50,831 bases of DNA from Actinomycetes bacterium. GTDB lineage: Bacteria; Actinomycetota; Acidimicrobiia; Acidimicrobiales; Acidimicrobiaceae. The stretch lies in assembly GCA_021786375.1 (NCBI GenBank), contig JAJYNL010000076.1:1-50831 (forward strand), given 5' to 3'. Positions 17,939 to 25,391 of this stretch are shown piece after piece (position 1 is the first letter of the stretch; each line of letters begins with the position of its first letter). The position numbers and the translations under genes are program-made. A model generated the notes under the pieces. The model saw only the letters and a list, made by a program, of their open reading frames with translations, was not told the origin of the DNA and did not search any database.

Positions 17939-18685
17939 TCACGGTTGGTGCGGGCGAGGTGGTTGTGCTCCGCACTGCCAAACACCCCGTTCCGCGGCCT
18001 CGGCCAGCCTTATCGCCTCGCGCTGGGAATGCACGCCGAGTTTCACCAGTATCCAGTGGATGTGGCTGCGTACCGTATGGATCGAGAGGTAGGTCTCGCG
18101 CGCGATCTGTTCGGCGTCCAGTCCCATTCTCAGTTTTGCAAGCACCGTCCCCTCAGCGGCGGTGAGGTGCGAGAGGCTCTGACGCAGCTTTGTGACCTGG
18201 TCCAGATGCGCCTGCAGTTCACGCAACATCAGATCGCGTTCGGCAATCGAGACTGCGCACTCGCCCGCAGCAATGGTATCGATCATTCCCATCAGCTCGC
18301 GGAAGGGTCTTGTCTTGTTGAAGATGGCTGCAGCGCCGTCAGCCAGGCAGCGGGCCAGACGGATTCGGTCGGATACGCCGGTCAGGACGACCACCTGGTA
18401 TCCGACCTGCATAAGCGGCGACACCAGATCTGCACCATCGAGGTCCGCACTCAGGTTGAGGTCGAGAAGTGCAAAGTGGCTAAAGGTGGGTCGATTCGCG
18501 ACGAACGCGTCGGCCTCGGCAAGCACGCCCGCGGCACTCAGCGGCCTCTGGACTGCGACGCCCACTTCGATCGACTGGGCGTGCAATAAGCTGGCAAGGC
18601 TGCTGGTAACCAGGTCATGGTTGTCAATGAGCAGGGCAAAAATCCCCTGCCGTTTCAGTCCCGCCGCCGGGCGTGCGGCCAGCAT
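17939..18685 (-). CDS. Response regulator, NarL/LuxR family (248 aa)
   Basis: Two-domain transcription regulator. Receiver domain at ~15-135: acidic pair Asp21/Asp24 in LLIDNHDLV, phosphorylation site Asp75 in FALLDLNLSADLDG, Thr in VVLTGVSD and Lys in IFNKTRPF. After a linker, the LuxR-type HTH lies at ~172-232 with LTAAEGTVLAKLRMGLDAEQ and YLSIHTVRSHIHWILVKLGV. It is the last gene of a five-gene minus-strand unit, 14 bp after the histidine kinase that presumably phosphorylates it. Likely targets are the export genes upstream in the same unit (inference). The start is the furthest upstream codon, with overlap-free spacing. Confidence 0.9.
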   Translation of the reverse strand: MLAARPAAGLKRQGIFALLIDNHDLVTSSLASLLHAQSIEVGVAVQRPLSAAGVLAEADAFVANRPTFSHFALLDLNLSADLDGADLVSPLMQVGYQVVVLTGVSDRIRLARCLADGAAAIFNKTRPFRELMGMIDTIAAGECAVSIAERDLMLRELQAHLDQVTKLRQSLSHLTAAEGTVLAKLRMGLDAEQIARETYLSIHTVRSHIHWILVKLGVHSQREAIRLAEAAERGVWQCGAQPPRPHQP

Positions 18686-18699
18686 GGTCAGTCCCGCCC

Positions 18700-20286
18700 T
18701 CAGGCCTGGAGTTCGCGGGCTTGCGAAGGAGCCATAGCCGCCGGAGGAACGGTGTAAGGCGCAGGAGCGGCGACAAGGTGCATCTCGAATCGGGCTCCAC
18801 CTCCTGGTGCGGTCCCGGCGATCAACTCTCCCCCTTGATTGTCCAGCAATGCCCGGGCGATCGCCAAGCCCAGACCGTGGCCGGGGGACTGGGTGTGAGG
18901 GCTACCCCGCCCTGGATTCACGCCTATCGGTGTGTGCTCATGTCCGCTGCCAGGACCATTGTCGCAAATCCGGACGACAACCTCGGACCCGCATTTTTCC
19001 ACCTCCACCACCGCAGTGCAGCCTGGGGCATGGATGCGCGCGTTGTCCAGGAGAACTCTCAGCGCCCGTGCAGTAGCCGCCTGGTCTCCGCGGGCGATGA
19101 CCTCGTCCCCTCCGGCGATCAACTCCACGTCGAGTCCAAGCGCACGTGCGTTGGATACCTCGACGTTTGCGGTCTCGACCGCGTCGAAGTTCCCTTCGGT
19201 TGTCTCGGCGGCCAGAACCACCCCTGCCAGCGCCTCAGCTCCGCGATGGACAAGCCTTACCGCCTCACGGGCCTTCGCCTCATCCTGGAAGGACTTCTCG
19301 CTGGCATGGAGGAGCTCAACGCCCGCCTCGACGACAAGCAGCACCGATCTGAGCTCGTGATTGGAGTTGCGCAGCCTCGCCTTCTCCTCTTCCAGCTCGT
19401 GCTCGAGCTTGCTGGCCGCCAAATCCGCCTCGTGGGCCGCTTTGTCACGCTCGGCGGCTCGCCGGCGGAATTCGAGCGCCAGGCCGATGCAGAGACAGGC
19501 CAGGGCGATGAAGCGCAGCAGTGATGCCGCAAGGGGCCCGCTGGCGAGCGGGGGCCGGATCGCGGCTCCGGCGACTCCTGCCTGGGCCAGCCCAAGCAGC
19601 GAGACGGAGATGTAGGCGTCAACCTGTTCGTGCTTTATCCACCAGGCACTTGCGTAGCCGACCGCCCCGGCCACACAAACGCTTGCTGCCACCGCTCCTG
19701 CTGCGGTCGCGCTCAGGAGCCCGCCCCTGAAGAACAGTTCGATCAGGACGATGACTCCGGCAGCTTCAGCCGCAAGCGTCGCCGCCTGCCAACTGCGCAA
19801 TCGTGAGGCGTTCGGGCGGCTAAGAAGTGTCCAGAGGGACGGCAGGCCCATGAGCGAAACCCCGGTTGCCAGGCAGGCGAAGGACACGAGGGATATGCCT
19901 GGGCGCCCGGCGATGCCCCTTGCAAAGCTTTGTACGAGGTACCAGGCCTGAAACGAGCCAAGCAGGAGCAAGCCGACTCCAGCCACGAGCCAGCGCGGGG
20001 ATTCGCCCTCGCTCTGCCATAGAACAAGGCATCCCGTGGTTGCGGCAAAGGCCAGTGCGAGCGTGGCGAGAGCGACAAACTGGGCGATTTGGCTGTTCTG
20101 CGTGTCGCCGAGCGCCGGAAGCCGTACCTGCAGGAACCAGATCGCCAGTGCCGGGAGTACGCCGGTGGCGACGGCCCCCCAAATCCCCGGTCGCGCGCGC
20201 CGCCTTGAGCCGACCCTGCTGGAACCCCAAAGGCGCCCGCTCCTGGCGTGCCGAAGCGTGCTATTGATCGTCGCAGTATTGCGCAC
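18700..20286 (-). CDS. Membrane sensor histidine kinase (528 aa)
   Basis: The N-terminal half holds about seven to eight hydrophobic segments (~35-265), a membrane-embedded sensor without a large outside domain. A coiled-coil-like stretch (~275-305, rich in Glu/Lys/Ala) leads to the phospho-acceptor His310 in NSNHELRSVLLVVEAGVELL. The ATPase domain follows with N box LLDNARIHAPG, G1 CDNGPGSG and G2 PGHGLGLAIARALL. The C-terminal ~25 residues are Pro/Ala-rich. The GTG at 20286 is chosen because AGGTGA lies 5 bases upstream; a frame running to 20475 encodes an unlikely Cys/Trp/Gly-rich leader. The LuxR-type regulator follows 14 bp later. Confidence 0.88.
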   Translation of the reverse strand: MRNTATINSTLRHARSGRLWGSSRVGSRRRARPGIWGAVATGVLPALAIWFLQVRLPALGDTQNSQIAQFVALATLALAFAATTGCLVLWQSEGESPRWLVAGVGLLLLGSFQAWYLVQSFARGIAGRPGISLVSFACLATGVSLMGLPSLWTLLSRPNASRLRSWQAATLAAEAAGVIVLIELFFRGGLLSATAAGAVAASVCVAGAVGYASAWWIKHEQVDAYISVSLLGLAQAGVAGAAIRPPLASGPLAASLLRFIALACLCIGLALEFRRRAAERDKAAHEADLAASKLEHELEEEKARLRNSNHELRSVLLVVEAGVELLHASEKSFQDEAKAREAVRLVHRGAEALAGVVLAAETTEGNFDAVETANVEVSNARALGLDVELIAGGDEVIARGDQAATARALRVLLDNARIHAPGCTAVVEVEKCGSEVVVRICDNGPGSGHEHTPIGVNPGRGSPHTQSPGHGLGLAIARALLDNQGGELIAGTAPGGGARFEMHLVAAPAPYTVPPAAMAPSQARELQA

Positions 20287-20513
20287 TCCCCTCACCTCGT
20301 TTCGGGCGGCCAAGCCGTCCCTGGAGCCGCTATCCACCCCACAGCAAAGATTCCCGGTCGCCCCGCTGGCGGTGAAGCGCGAATGTCCGCACCAGGCAGG
20401 ACCCGCTTGCCAGCGCAGCTCGCCGGCGCAAGTGTCCCAACCGGCCGGATTCGGCACTGTCTGGGAACTTCCCACGGTTTCCGGGAGACAGGTGCACGCA
20501 GGGTCATGAACTG

Positions 20514-21671
20514 TCAGCTGGCTTCCGGACTGGCTGTCGTGGCCGTAGCGCTCACGGCTGGTGCGTTCTGCCGGTGGCTGATCCCCGCCTTGGATCTGCG
20601 AGCCGGCGCTGCCACGATGGTGGCGAAACGGGCCGTGTACCTGTAGCCCACGAGTCCGTCGAGAACCAGGTAAGAGGTGGTGTCTCCCACGTCCAGCTGC
20701 AGGATCGGCACCTCAAGCCGCTTGGCCAGCCTGGCCAATGCCGGCATCGAATCGACCTCCACCACCCTGAAGTCACCACCGGGCCATCGCTCTATCTTGA
20801 TCAGGCTTCCCTGATGCTGCCAGGCGATCTGTAGCCGCACGTCGTGCCGAAGCTTTCCCCTCAGGCGCGATGTCAGGAGTGCGGCGATCGCCGCTAGCAC
20901 AGTGAAGCCCGCTAAACCGATGTCGCGGGCGGAGGAGACAGGCAGCATGGCCGGCCCCACTCCGATCCTGGACTGGACTGGCGTGGTTGAGAGAACCTCC
21001 TGCGTTGCGCTTTGAACGAACGACGCCGGCGACACACCGGTGGCGCTCACCGTGCCGCCAGCCTGGGTGGGGACGATTGAGGTGGCGCTGGCCTGGAAGG
21101 CATAGGGGGAGCCAAAGTGCAGCTTGAGAGGCTGGCCACCCGCGATACCTTTCAGCTGCACTTGCGGTTCGACCGCGAGAGTGTAGAGCCCTGGCCCAAG
21201 CGCTGCATCGAGCTCTCCGATTCGCTCCTGATATGCGGCCAATGGCAGCTCGATCTGGATGGCGGCGTTGGGGCCATTGAAGTGCTGTGGCCCCATGCTG
21301 GCGATGATGCGGCTGATGCCCTGGTCCTCGACCGCCAGCACCAGGCTGATGGTGCCGGCAAGATCCTCGTTGCTTCCTCCGGCAAGCCGGTAGCGATAGT
21401 CAAAGCGAACCGCGCTGAGCTGGGAGATGAAAAGCGGCATGCCGCTCGTCGCTCCTCCGGTTCCATAGATCGAGTTCGAATCCGGAGTGCCGGTATAGGA
21501 AAGCACGCCCCGGCTGGTGTAGACGGTTGGGCGCCCGGCCAAGCTGTGTACCGGCCGCAATAGAGCGGCGCCGCCAAGTAACCCGAAGGTGAGAACTCCG
21601 ATCATGCACAGGCCCGCAACCGTGGCAAGCGTACGCAACCCGTGCAGTTGGCCGGCGGCATCAACTCCCAT
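20514..21671 (-). CDS. DUF5305-like membrane protein (385 aa)
   Basis: Protein with a signal anchor (~14-37, TLATVAGLCMIGVLTFGLLG), an extracytoplasmic beta-rich domain (~45-240) and a second membrane segment (~247-268). The cytoplasmic tail (~270-385) contains KIERWPGGDFRVVEVDSMPA and LDVGDTTSYLVLDGLVGYRY. This layout and its place beside an ER-type signal peptidase match the DUF5305 family known from archaea and actinobacteria; I assign the family from memory of its layout, not from a search. The ATG at 21671 follows AGGAGGT and overlaps the end of the signal peptidase gene by 11 bp, so translation is coupled. Its function is unknown, perhaps as a partner or substrate of the peptidase. Confidence 0.7.
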   Translation of the reverse strand: MGVDAAGQLHGLRTLATVAGLCMIGVLTFGLLGGAALLRPVHSLAGRPTVYTSRGVLSYTGTPDSNSIYGTGGATSGMPLFISQLSAVRFDYRYRLAGGSNEDLAGTISLVLAVEDQGISRIIASMGPQHFNGPNAAIQIELPLAAYQERIGELDAALGPGLYTLAVEPQVQLKGIAGGQPLKLHFGSPYAFQASATSIVPTQAGGTVSATGVSPASFVQSATQEVLSTTPVQSRIGVGPAMLPVSSARDIGLAGFTVLAAIAALLTSRLRGKLRHDVRLQIAWQHQGSLIKIERWPGGDFRVVEVDSMPALARLAKRLEVPILQLDVGDTTSYLVLDGLVGYRYTARFATIVAAPARRSKAGISHRQNAPAVSATATTASPEAS

Positions 21672-22155
21672 AGCCGTACCTCCTCAGACGCGTGCGCCGC
21701 AGCTTTCGCTTCGGCCAGAACACATACATTCCTGAGGTGCCCAGAATCGTAGCGCCGACGGCCGGCTCGCGCCAGAATTTCACGACTTTCCCAAACTGAC
21801 CCAGGTCAAGCCACAGCCGGCCGACGATCTCGGAGGCGCCGGGACGCGAGGGGTCGACAAAGGTGTTGTTCTCGCCTTTGAAGATATACCTGCCTGCCTC
21901 CTTGCCGATTATCCGGTGGAAGATCGGGGCCTTGAGTTGAGGGGTTGTGTAGGCGGCGATGGCTCCCACCGGGTATGTGGCACTCTTCCTGACAACCACC
22001 AGGTCGCCGGTTCTGAAGGCGGGAAGCATGCTGGTTCCCGAAAGGAATATGTAGGTGTCCTGACCGCCAATGGCGGTTGGCGCAAAGCCCCACCAACCCA
22101 GAGCGGTGATAGTTGCGGCGAGGATCAGGCGCCGCATGGCTCGGAAGGGGTTCAT
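21661..22155 (-). CDS. Signal peptidase I, SipW/ER type (164 aa)
   Basis: Membrane protease that removes signal peptides. An N-terminal membrane segment (~9-29) is followed by the catalytic box FLSGTSMLPAFRTGDLVVV with Ser42. The general base is His80 in APIFHRIIG, where bacterial LepB has Lys; this Ser/His pair marks the SipW/archaeal/ER branch. Box D/E-like residues follow (FKGENNTFVDPSR), and there is a second hydrophobic segment (~135-152) before a basic tail. The ATG at 22155 is preceded by GGAGA; a TTG at 22191 could add 12 residues. It lies between a small exported protein gene and the DUF5305-like gene, so a dedicated substrate nearby is likely. The window also encodes a bacterial-type LepB at 40.5 kb. 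Confidence 0.88.
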   Translation of the reverse strand: MNPFRAMRRLILAATITALGWWGFAPTAIGGQDTYIFLSGTSMLPAFRTGDLVVVRKSATYPVGAIAAYTTPQLKAPIFHRIIGKEAGRYIFKGENNTFVDPSRPGASEIVGRLWLDLGQFGKVVKFWREPAVGATILGTSGMYVFWPKRKLRRTRLRRYGYGS

Positions 22156-22184
22156 CTCTTCTCCGGCTTTCGAGAGACACCGGT

Positions 22185-22217
22185 GCGGCAAGTACCCGCC
22201 AAGTGGGTACTTGCCGC
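22185..22217 (-). promoter_or_regulatory. Perfect 13-bp inverted repeat between exported-protein gene and signal peptidase gene
   Basis: gcggcaagtaccc (22185-22197) pairs fully with gggtacttgccgc (22205-22217) around a 7-nt loop. It lies 38 bp past the stop of the small exported protein gene and ahead of the signal peptidase start. No T tract follows on the minus strand, so it is more likely an mRNA stabiliser, processing site or partial attenuator than a full terminator. It could let the upstream gene be made in excess over the peptidase. It could also be an operator; the sequence alone does not decide. Confidence 0.75.
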
Positions 22218-22254
22218 CCTCAACGAGGACACGCTCGGCGTGTAGCGGTGAGGA

Positions 22255-22731
22255 TTACTGGTTGACCTCGATCTGGAGGCTGTCGATCCACCCTTGGTTC
22301 GCCGGACCGGGGCCGTTCACGGGAACGGCGGGGTTAAGCGTGCAGGTGAAATCGGTGGTGTAGGAGTTGGGGTAAGCCGATATCGCGCACCCACTCCAAG
22401 CCATCAGCGGCATCCCTCCCGGAGGAGGTGGCGGATCCAGCCTGACGAAGCCTTGCTGCGCCCGCAGCTCACCACTCCACGTCGTGGTCGCACGAAAACT
22501 GACCGAGACCACGCTCAAGTGGCTGGGCGCGATCGGACCGTCGTCGACCAGAGGCCCTGGCGGCACAGCCACGTTATAGTGGATGTTGCTGATGGCATAC
22601 CCGTCGACCACCTGATTGGATACACCCTCACCGGATACCGGCTGTGAGTTGGTCGCCAGGAAAGCGGTTCCACCTCCGGCCAGCAAGGCGCCGGCGACGA
22701 GCGGTGTTAGAAGCCGTCTGCGAAAGATCAT
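22255..22731 (-). CDS. Small exported protein, possible SipW-type substrate (158 aa)
   Basis: First gene of the five-gene unit. The N-terminus is MIFRRRLLTPLVAG followed by ALLAGGGTAFLATNSQPVSG: an Arg-rich start, a hydrophobic core and a GGGTAF(x)ATN-like end that recalls signal peptides cut by SipW in TasA/camelysin proteins. The mature part (~115 residues) is beta-rich, has one Cys pair (SGCAIS, FTCTL) and a Pro run, and ends in SLQIEVNQ. The ATG at 22731 follows AAGGAGGG with a 5-base spacer; the longer frame upstream is not used. It is probably a surface or matrix protein, but TasA homology is suggested only by the signal peptide and the neighbouring peptidase. Confidence 0.7.
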   Translation of the reverse strand: MIFRRRLLTPLVAGALLAGGGTAFLATNSQPVSGEGVSNQVVDGYAISNIHYNVAVPPGPLVDDGPIAPSHLSVVSVSFRATTTWSGELRAQQGFVRLDPPPPPGGMPLMAWSGCAISAYPNSYTTDFTCTLNPAVPVNGPGPANQGWIDSLQIEVNQ

Positions 22732-23300
22732 TGTTCCCTCCTTGTCCGGAGCCCGCCCTGGCCGCTTTGAACCAGCTGTACAAGCTCGTCGGAGAGGCGC
22801 CGGGCTTACCAGATCCTGGTGGAGTCGATGGAGACGACCGACCCTCCCCGCGAATTGCGGCGAAGCCGCACTTCGGGAAAAAAAGATACGGAATTGCTGC
22901 CGAAGTGGCATCCACAACTTTGATGGTCTTTTGGTGGCTTCCCGTAAACCCGTGTCCCGTTGACTGGTTTGCGGTCGCTGGATCGAGAGCGAGGTGCCGT
23001 CGCAGCCGTGGGGTGGCCTGGAGGACCTGGAGCCGGCTAATCGCGCAAAGGCGCGCGCGGATTTGTCGGCCGGAGATGTATTCCGCGTCTTTTGGAACCA
23101 TTCCCCGCCGTGAGCGGCGGCTCCGATACTCAGGTGACCATTTGTTGCGAGCTCGGCGTATCCCTGGCTGCAGAGAAGCCCCCCGGTGGCCAGGACAAAA
23201 AGGGCTCATTTGAACCGGGCTGTGGCCTGCACAGCGGTTTCCCGGGTGATGATCGCCGGCTCGCCATTCCCGGTTGCAAGGCGCGTGGTCAGGTAGGTGT
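22732..23300. other. Upstream region of the export unit, no intact gene
   Basis: About 570 bp. It should carry the promoter of the five-gene minus-strand unit. Towards 23300 it grades into sequence that may be strongly decayed ferritin-like gene, but the match is too weak to draw a border. No RNA gene was seen. Confidence 0.4.
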
Positions 23301-23610
23301 CCATGAGCCTCGCCTTCCCGGCATGGTCTGTCACGGTAGAGCACAAGCGCACATGATTGGAGAGCAAGGCACCGTCCTTGCCGAGCGGGCCTTCAGTTCG
23401 GCTTCTTGTGGTCAGTCGGTGTGGACCATGGTGCCCTCTTGGCAGCCCTTGCCTTTGTCGTCCAAGGAAAGCGGCTTCTCCCGACCCGGGTCATAGTCCA
23501 AACTGAACTTCACCTCCCGGGCGTTGCGCGGTGAAGTCCGGGGTTTTCCGGCCGGCCTGCTTCAGCGGAGCGGAAAATGCCCAATGCCCATTGTGTGCCC
23601 TGTTTTGGCA
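23300..23610 (-). pseudogene. 5' remnant of a ferritin-like di-iron gene
   Basis: Minus-strand reading gives KFSLDYDPGREKPLSLDDKG, which aligns with QFSWDYDSGREKLLSLYDKG at residues 25-44 of the intact protein at 16103-17197. The frame stops shortly after, at a TGA where the intact gene has the Trp codon of RIDWQ, and it is out of frame with any start on the 5' side. Nucleotide similarity continues to about 23310 with indels. None of the di-iron ligands is encoded in a readable frame. It is a dead fragment left by the duplication. Confidence 0.75.
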
Positions 23611-23850
23611 ACAGGTGGCGCGCCCTGCCGCTTTCCACGGACGCCCATGCCAGTGCCGGTCAGCTCTCGCTGGATGCGTCCAGGCAGATGTGATCCAGAT
23701 CCGTGAATGTGCAACCCGGGTGGGCCACCCGGGCCAGGATCAGGGATAGGAAGATCCCAAACAGTTGGGCCGGCGCGGCAAGACGGTCGGATCCCATGGA
23801 AGCTATATCCAGTCCGGCCATGGCGCCGCCCGCTCTAGGCGAGGCAAGCG
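23330..23850 (+). repeat. Right copy of the diverged ~0.5-kb direct repeat
   Basis: Same orientation as 16950-17460. It spans the ferritin-like remnant, a rearranged spacer and the 3' end of the intact zinc-ribbon gene. Together the copies bracket the 17.9-22.7 kb unit. The spacer between the two gene ends is the least conserved part. Borders are approximate. Confidence 0.8.
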
Positions 23851-24280
23851 CGACGACGTCGCCAAGACGGTTCACCATATGCAGGCCGGTAGGGCCGTCG
23901 GTATAGATGACCATCGAGGTCCGGACGTCGTCGTTGACCGCGGCCAGAAGGCGCTCGGGAGCACCTGGCTCGACACGTGTGCGCACAACTACGGTGGCGG
24001 CGCGAGCCATGCCCTCATCCAGGAGCGCGACGCTGTAACGGCCTTGGCGCAGCATGGGGAGCAGGGACAGCCGTGGCTCACTGGAGCCACGTTCATAGAT
24101 GCGCCAGACCCCTCGTTCCAGCCTTGCATCCGCGAGCGCCGCGCCGGGCGCGCTGAAGGCAAAGTGCGTGGAGTGGGGGGTCAGCTCGTAGGTTCCGGCC
24201 CCCTGAAGCTCCTTGCCGCAGAACGCGCACCGGGTCATGGATACGGCGGCCGGAAGGCCGCAGGACTGACAGGTTTTCAC
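23660..24280 (-). CDS. Zinc-ribbon protein of unknown function (206 aa)
   Basis: Starts MKTCQSCGLPAAVSMTRCAF, and the CxxC pairs (residues 4/7 and 18/21) form a zinc ribbon. The middle (~25-150) is a mixed beta region without known motifs: WRIYERGSSEPRLSLLPMLR, VYTDGPTGLH-type turns and NRLGDVVALASPRAG. The C-terminus has a hydrophobic stretch (LAAPAQLFGIFLSLILARVA). The GTG at 24280 overlaps the stop of the LOG-type gene (GTGA), so the two are translationally coupled. A frameshifted paralogue lies at 17241-17725. The function is unknown; coupling to a LOG-type nucleosidase is the only context clue. Confidence 0.7.
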   Translation of the reverse strand: MKTCQSCGLPAAVSMTRCAFCGKELQGAGTYELTPHSTHFAFSAPGAALADARLERGVWRIYERGSSEPRLSLLPMLRQGRYSVALLDEGMARAATVVVRTRVEPGAPERLLAAVNDDVRTSMVIYTDGPTGLHMVNRLGDVVALASPRAGGAMAGLDIASMGSDRLAAPAQLFGIFLSLILARVAHPGCTFTDLDHICLDASSES

Positions 24281-25380
24281 CCCTGATTTATCGACTCCCC
24301 CGAGGGTGGTCTTGAAAGGTTGTTTAGGTCGTCTATGAGGCGGCGCAGGGCGCCGTGAGAGGAGCGGTTGAAGCGGAGCGCCACCCTTTGCAGATCCAGG
24401 CCATCCTTGTCCCCCTTCTCGGCACTGGTAATGGGGATGGACTCGATCATGCCCGAGGCGCAGATCCTCCCGTAGCGGTGGTTGAGGGACTCGAGCTCCT
24501 CTTCGGTCGGCCCACGCCTGACCCTTAGGACCAGCAGGTCACCCACCCAGCGCAGCGAGTCGAAGTTGGCGTAGAAGCCCTCGAATTCCCGTACGGCCTC
24601 CCCGAGGTCGGAGGTGATGAGAAAGAGGCTTTCGTCTTCGTCACTGACGTAGCCGCCCTCGAAAAGCCTCCCGCGCATGAAGACCTCCCACTCCTTCCAG
24701 AAGGTGTTCTCGGGCGAGGAGTAAAGCACGATCGGCGCAGGCTGGGACTTGCCGGTCTGCATCAGTGTGAGCAGCTCGAAAGCCTCATCCATGGTTCCGA
24801 ATCCGCCCGGCAGGACCAGGAATGCGTGGGACTCCCGGGTGAAGATCAGCTTGCGCGTGAAGAAGTATTTCATCTCCACGAGCTTCGGGTCTTCCTCTAT
24901 GAAGAGGTTTGCCCGCTGTTCGAAGGGCAGCTTTATGTTCACCCCGAAAGAGTTCTCGCGCCCGGCTCCTTCGATTCCCGCTGCCATGATGCCGGGCCCG
25001 GCACCGGTGATGATCATCCAGCCGCACTCGCGCATTGCCCTGGCCACCTCTACGGTGGCGAGGTAGTCGGGGTGGCCCTCCGGCGTGCGCGCGGAGCCGA
25101 AGATTGTGAGCTTGCGCCGACTGGCCCAGGGCTGGAAGGTGGTGAACGCCTGGTGCATCTCGGTAAGTGCCCCGGTGGCAATTTTGAGGTCAAGGCGGTC
25201 CAAGTCGGCACTGGCGAAGTTGACGACGACGTTCAACAGCTGGGTGACCAGGTCCCTGTTCTGCAGCGGTGCCATCTTCTCGACCAGGGCCGTCAACTCG
25301 TCTTGCAAGAGGGTCGATTCGTGTGGCTTGACTTCGAATCTGGACCGATGTTTGCCGGAAGCCCGAGTGCCACCGTTCAT
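24277..25380 (-). CDS. LOG/TIGR00730-family nucleotide phosphoribohydrolase-like protein (367 aa)
   Basis: Rossmann-type protein of the LOG ('lysine decarboxylase-like') family. Members cleave nucleoside 5'-monophosphates to base and ribose 5-phosphate, as in cytokinin activation by LOG or PpnN. Family motifs are LTIFGSARTPEG, MIITGAGPGIMAAGIEGAG and the catalytic PGGFGTMDEAFE with Arg ahead of it. It is longer than the core, with an N-terminal helical segment (~1-75) and a C-terminal region (~250-367). The ATG at 25380 has GAAGGA 7 bases upstream; a longer frame to 25629 overlaps fbiC and is not used. It starts 11 bp after fbiC and overlaps the zinc-ribbon gene. Confidence 0.88.
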   Translation of the reverse strand: MNGGTRASGKHRSRFEVKPHESTLLQDELTALVEKMAPLQNRDLVTQLLNVVVNFASADLDRLDLKIATGALTEMHQAFTTFQPWASRRKLTIFGSARTPEGHPDYLATVEVARAMRECGWMIITGAGPGIMAAGIEGAGRENSFGVNIKLPFEQRANLFIEEDPKLVEMKYFFTRKLIFTRESHAFLVLPGGFGTMDEAFELLTLMQTGKSQPAPIVLYSSPENTFWKEWEVFMRGRLFEGGYVSDEDESLFLITSDLGEAVREFEGFYANFDSLRWVGDLLVLRVRRGPTEEELESLNHRYGRICASGMIESIPITSAEKGDKDGLDLQRVALRFNRSSHGALRRLIDDLNNLSRPPSGESINQG

Positions 25381-25391
25381 GCGCGCGTCCT

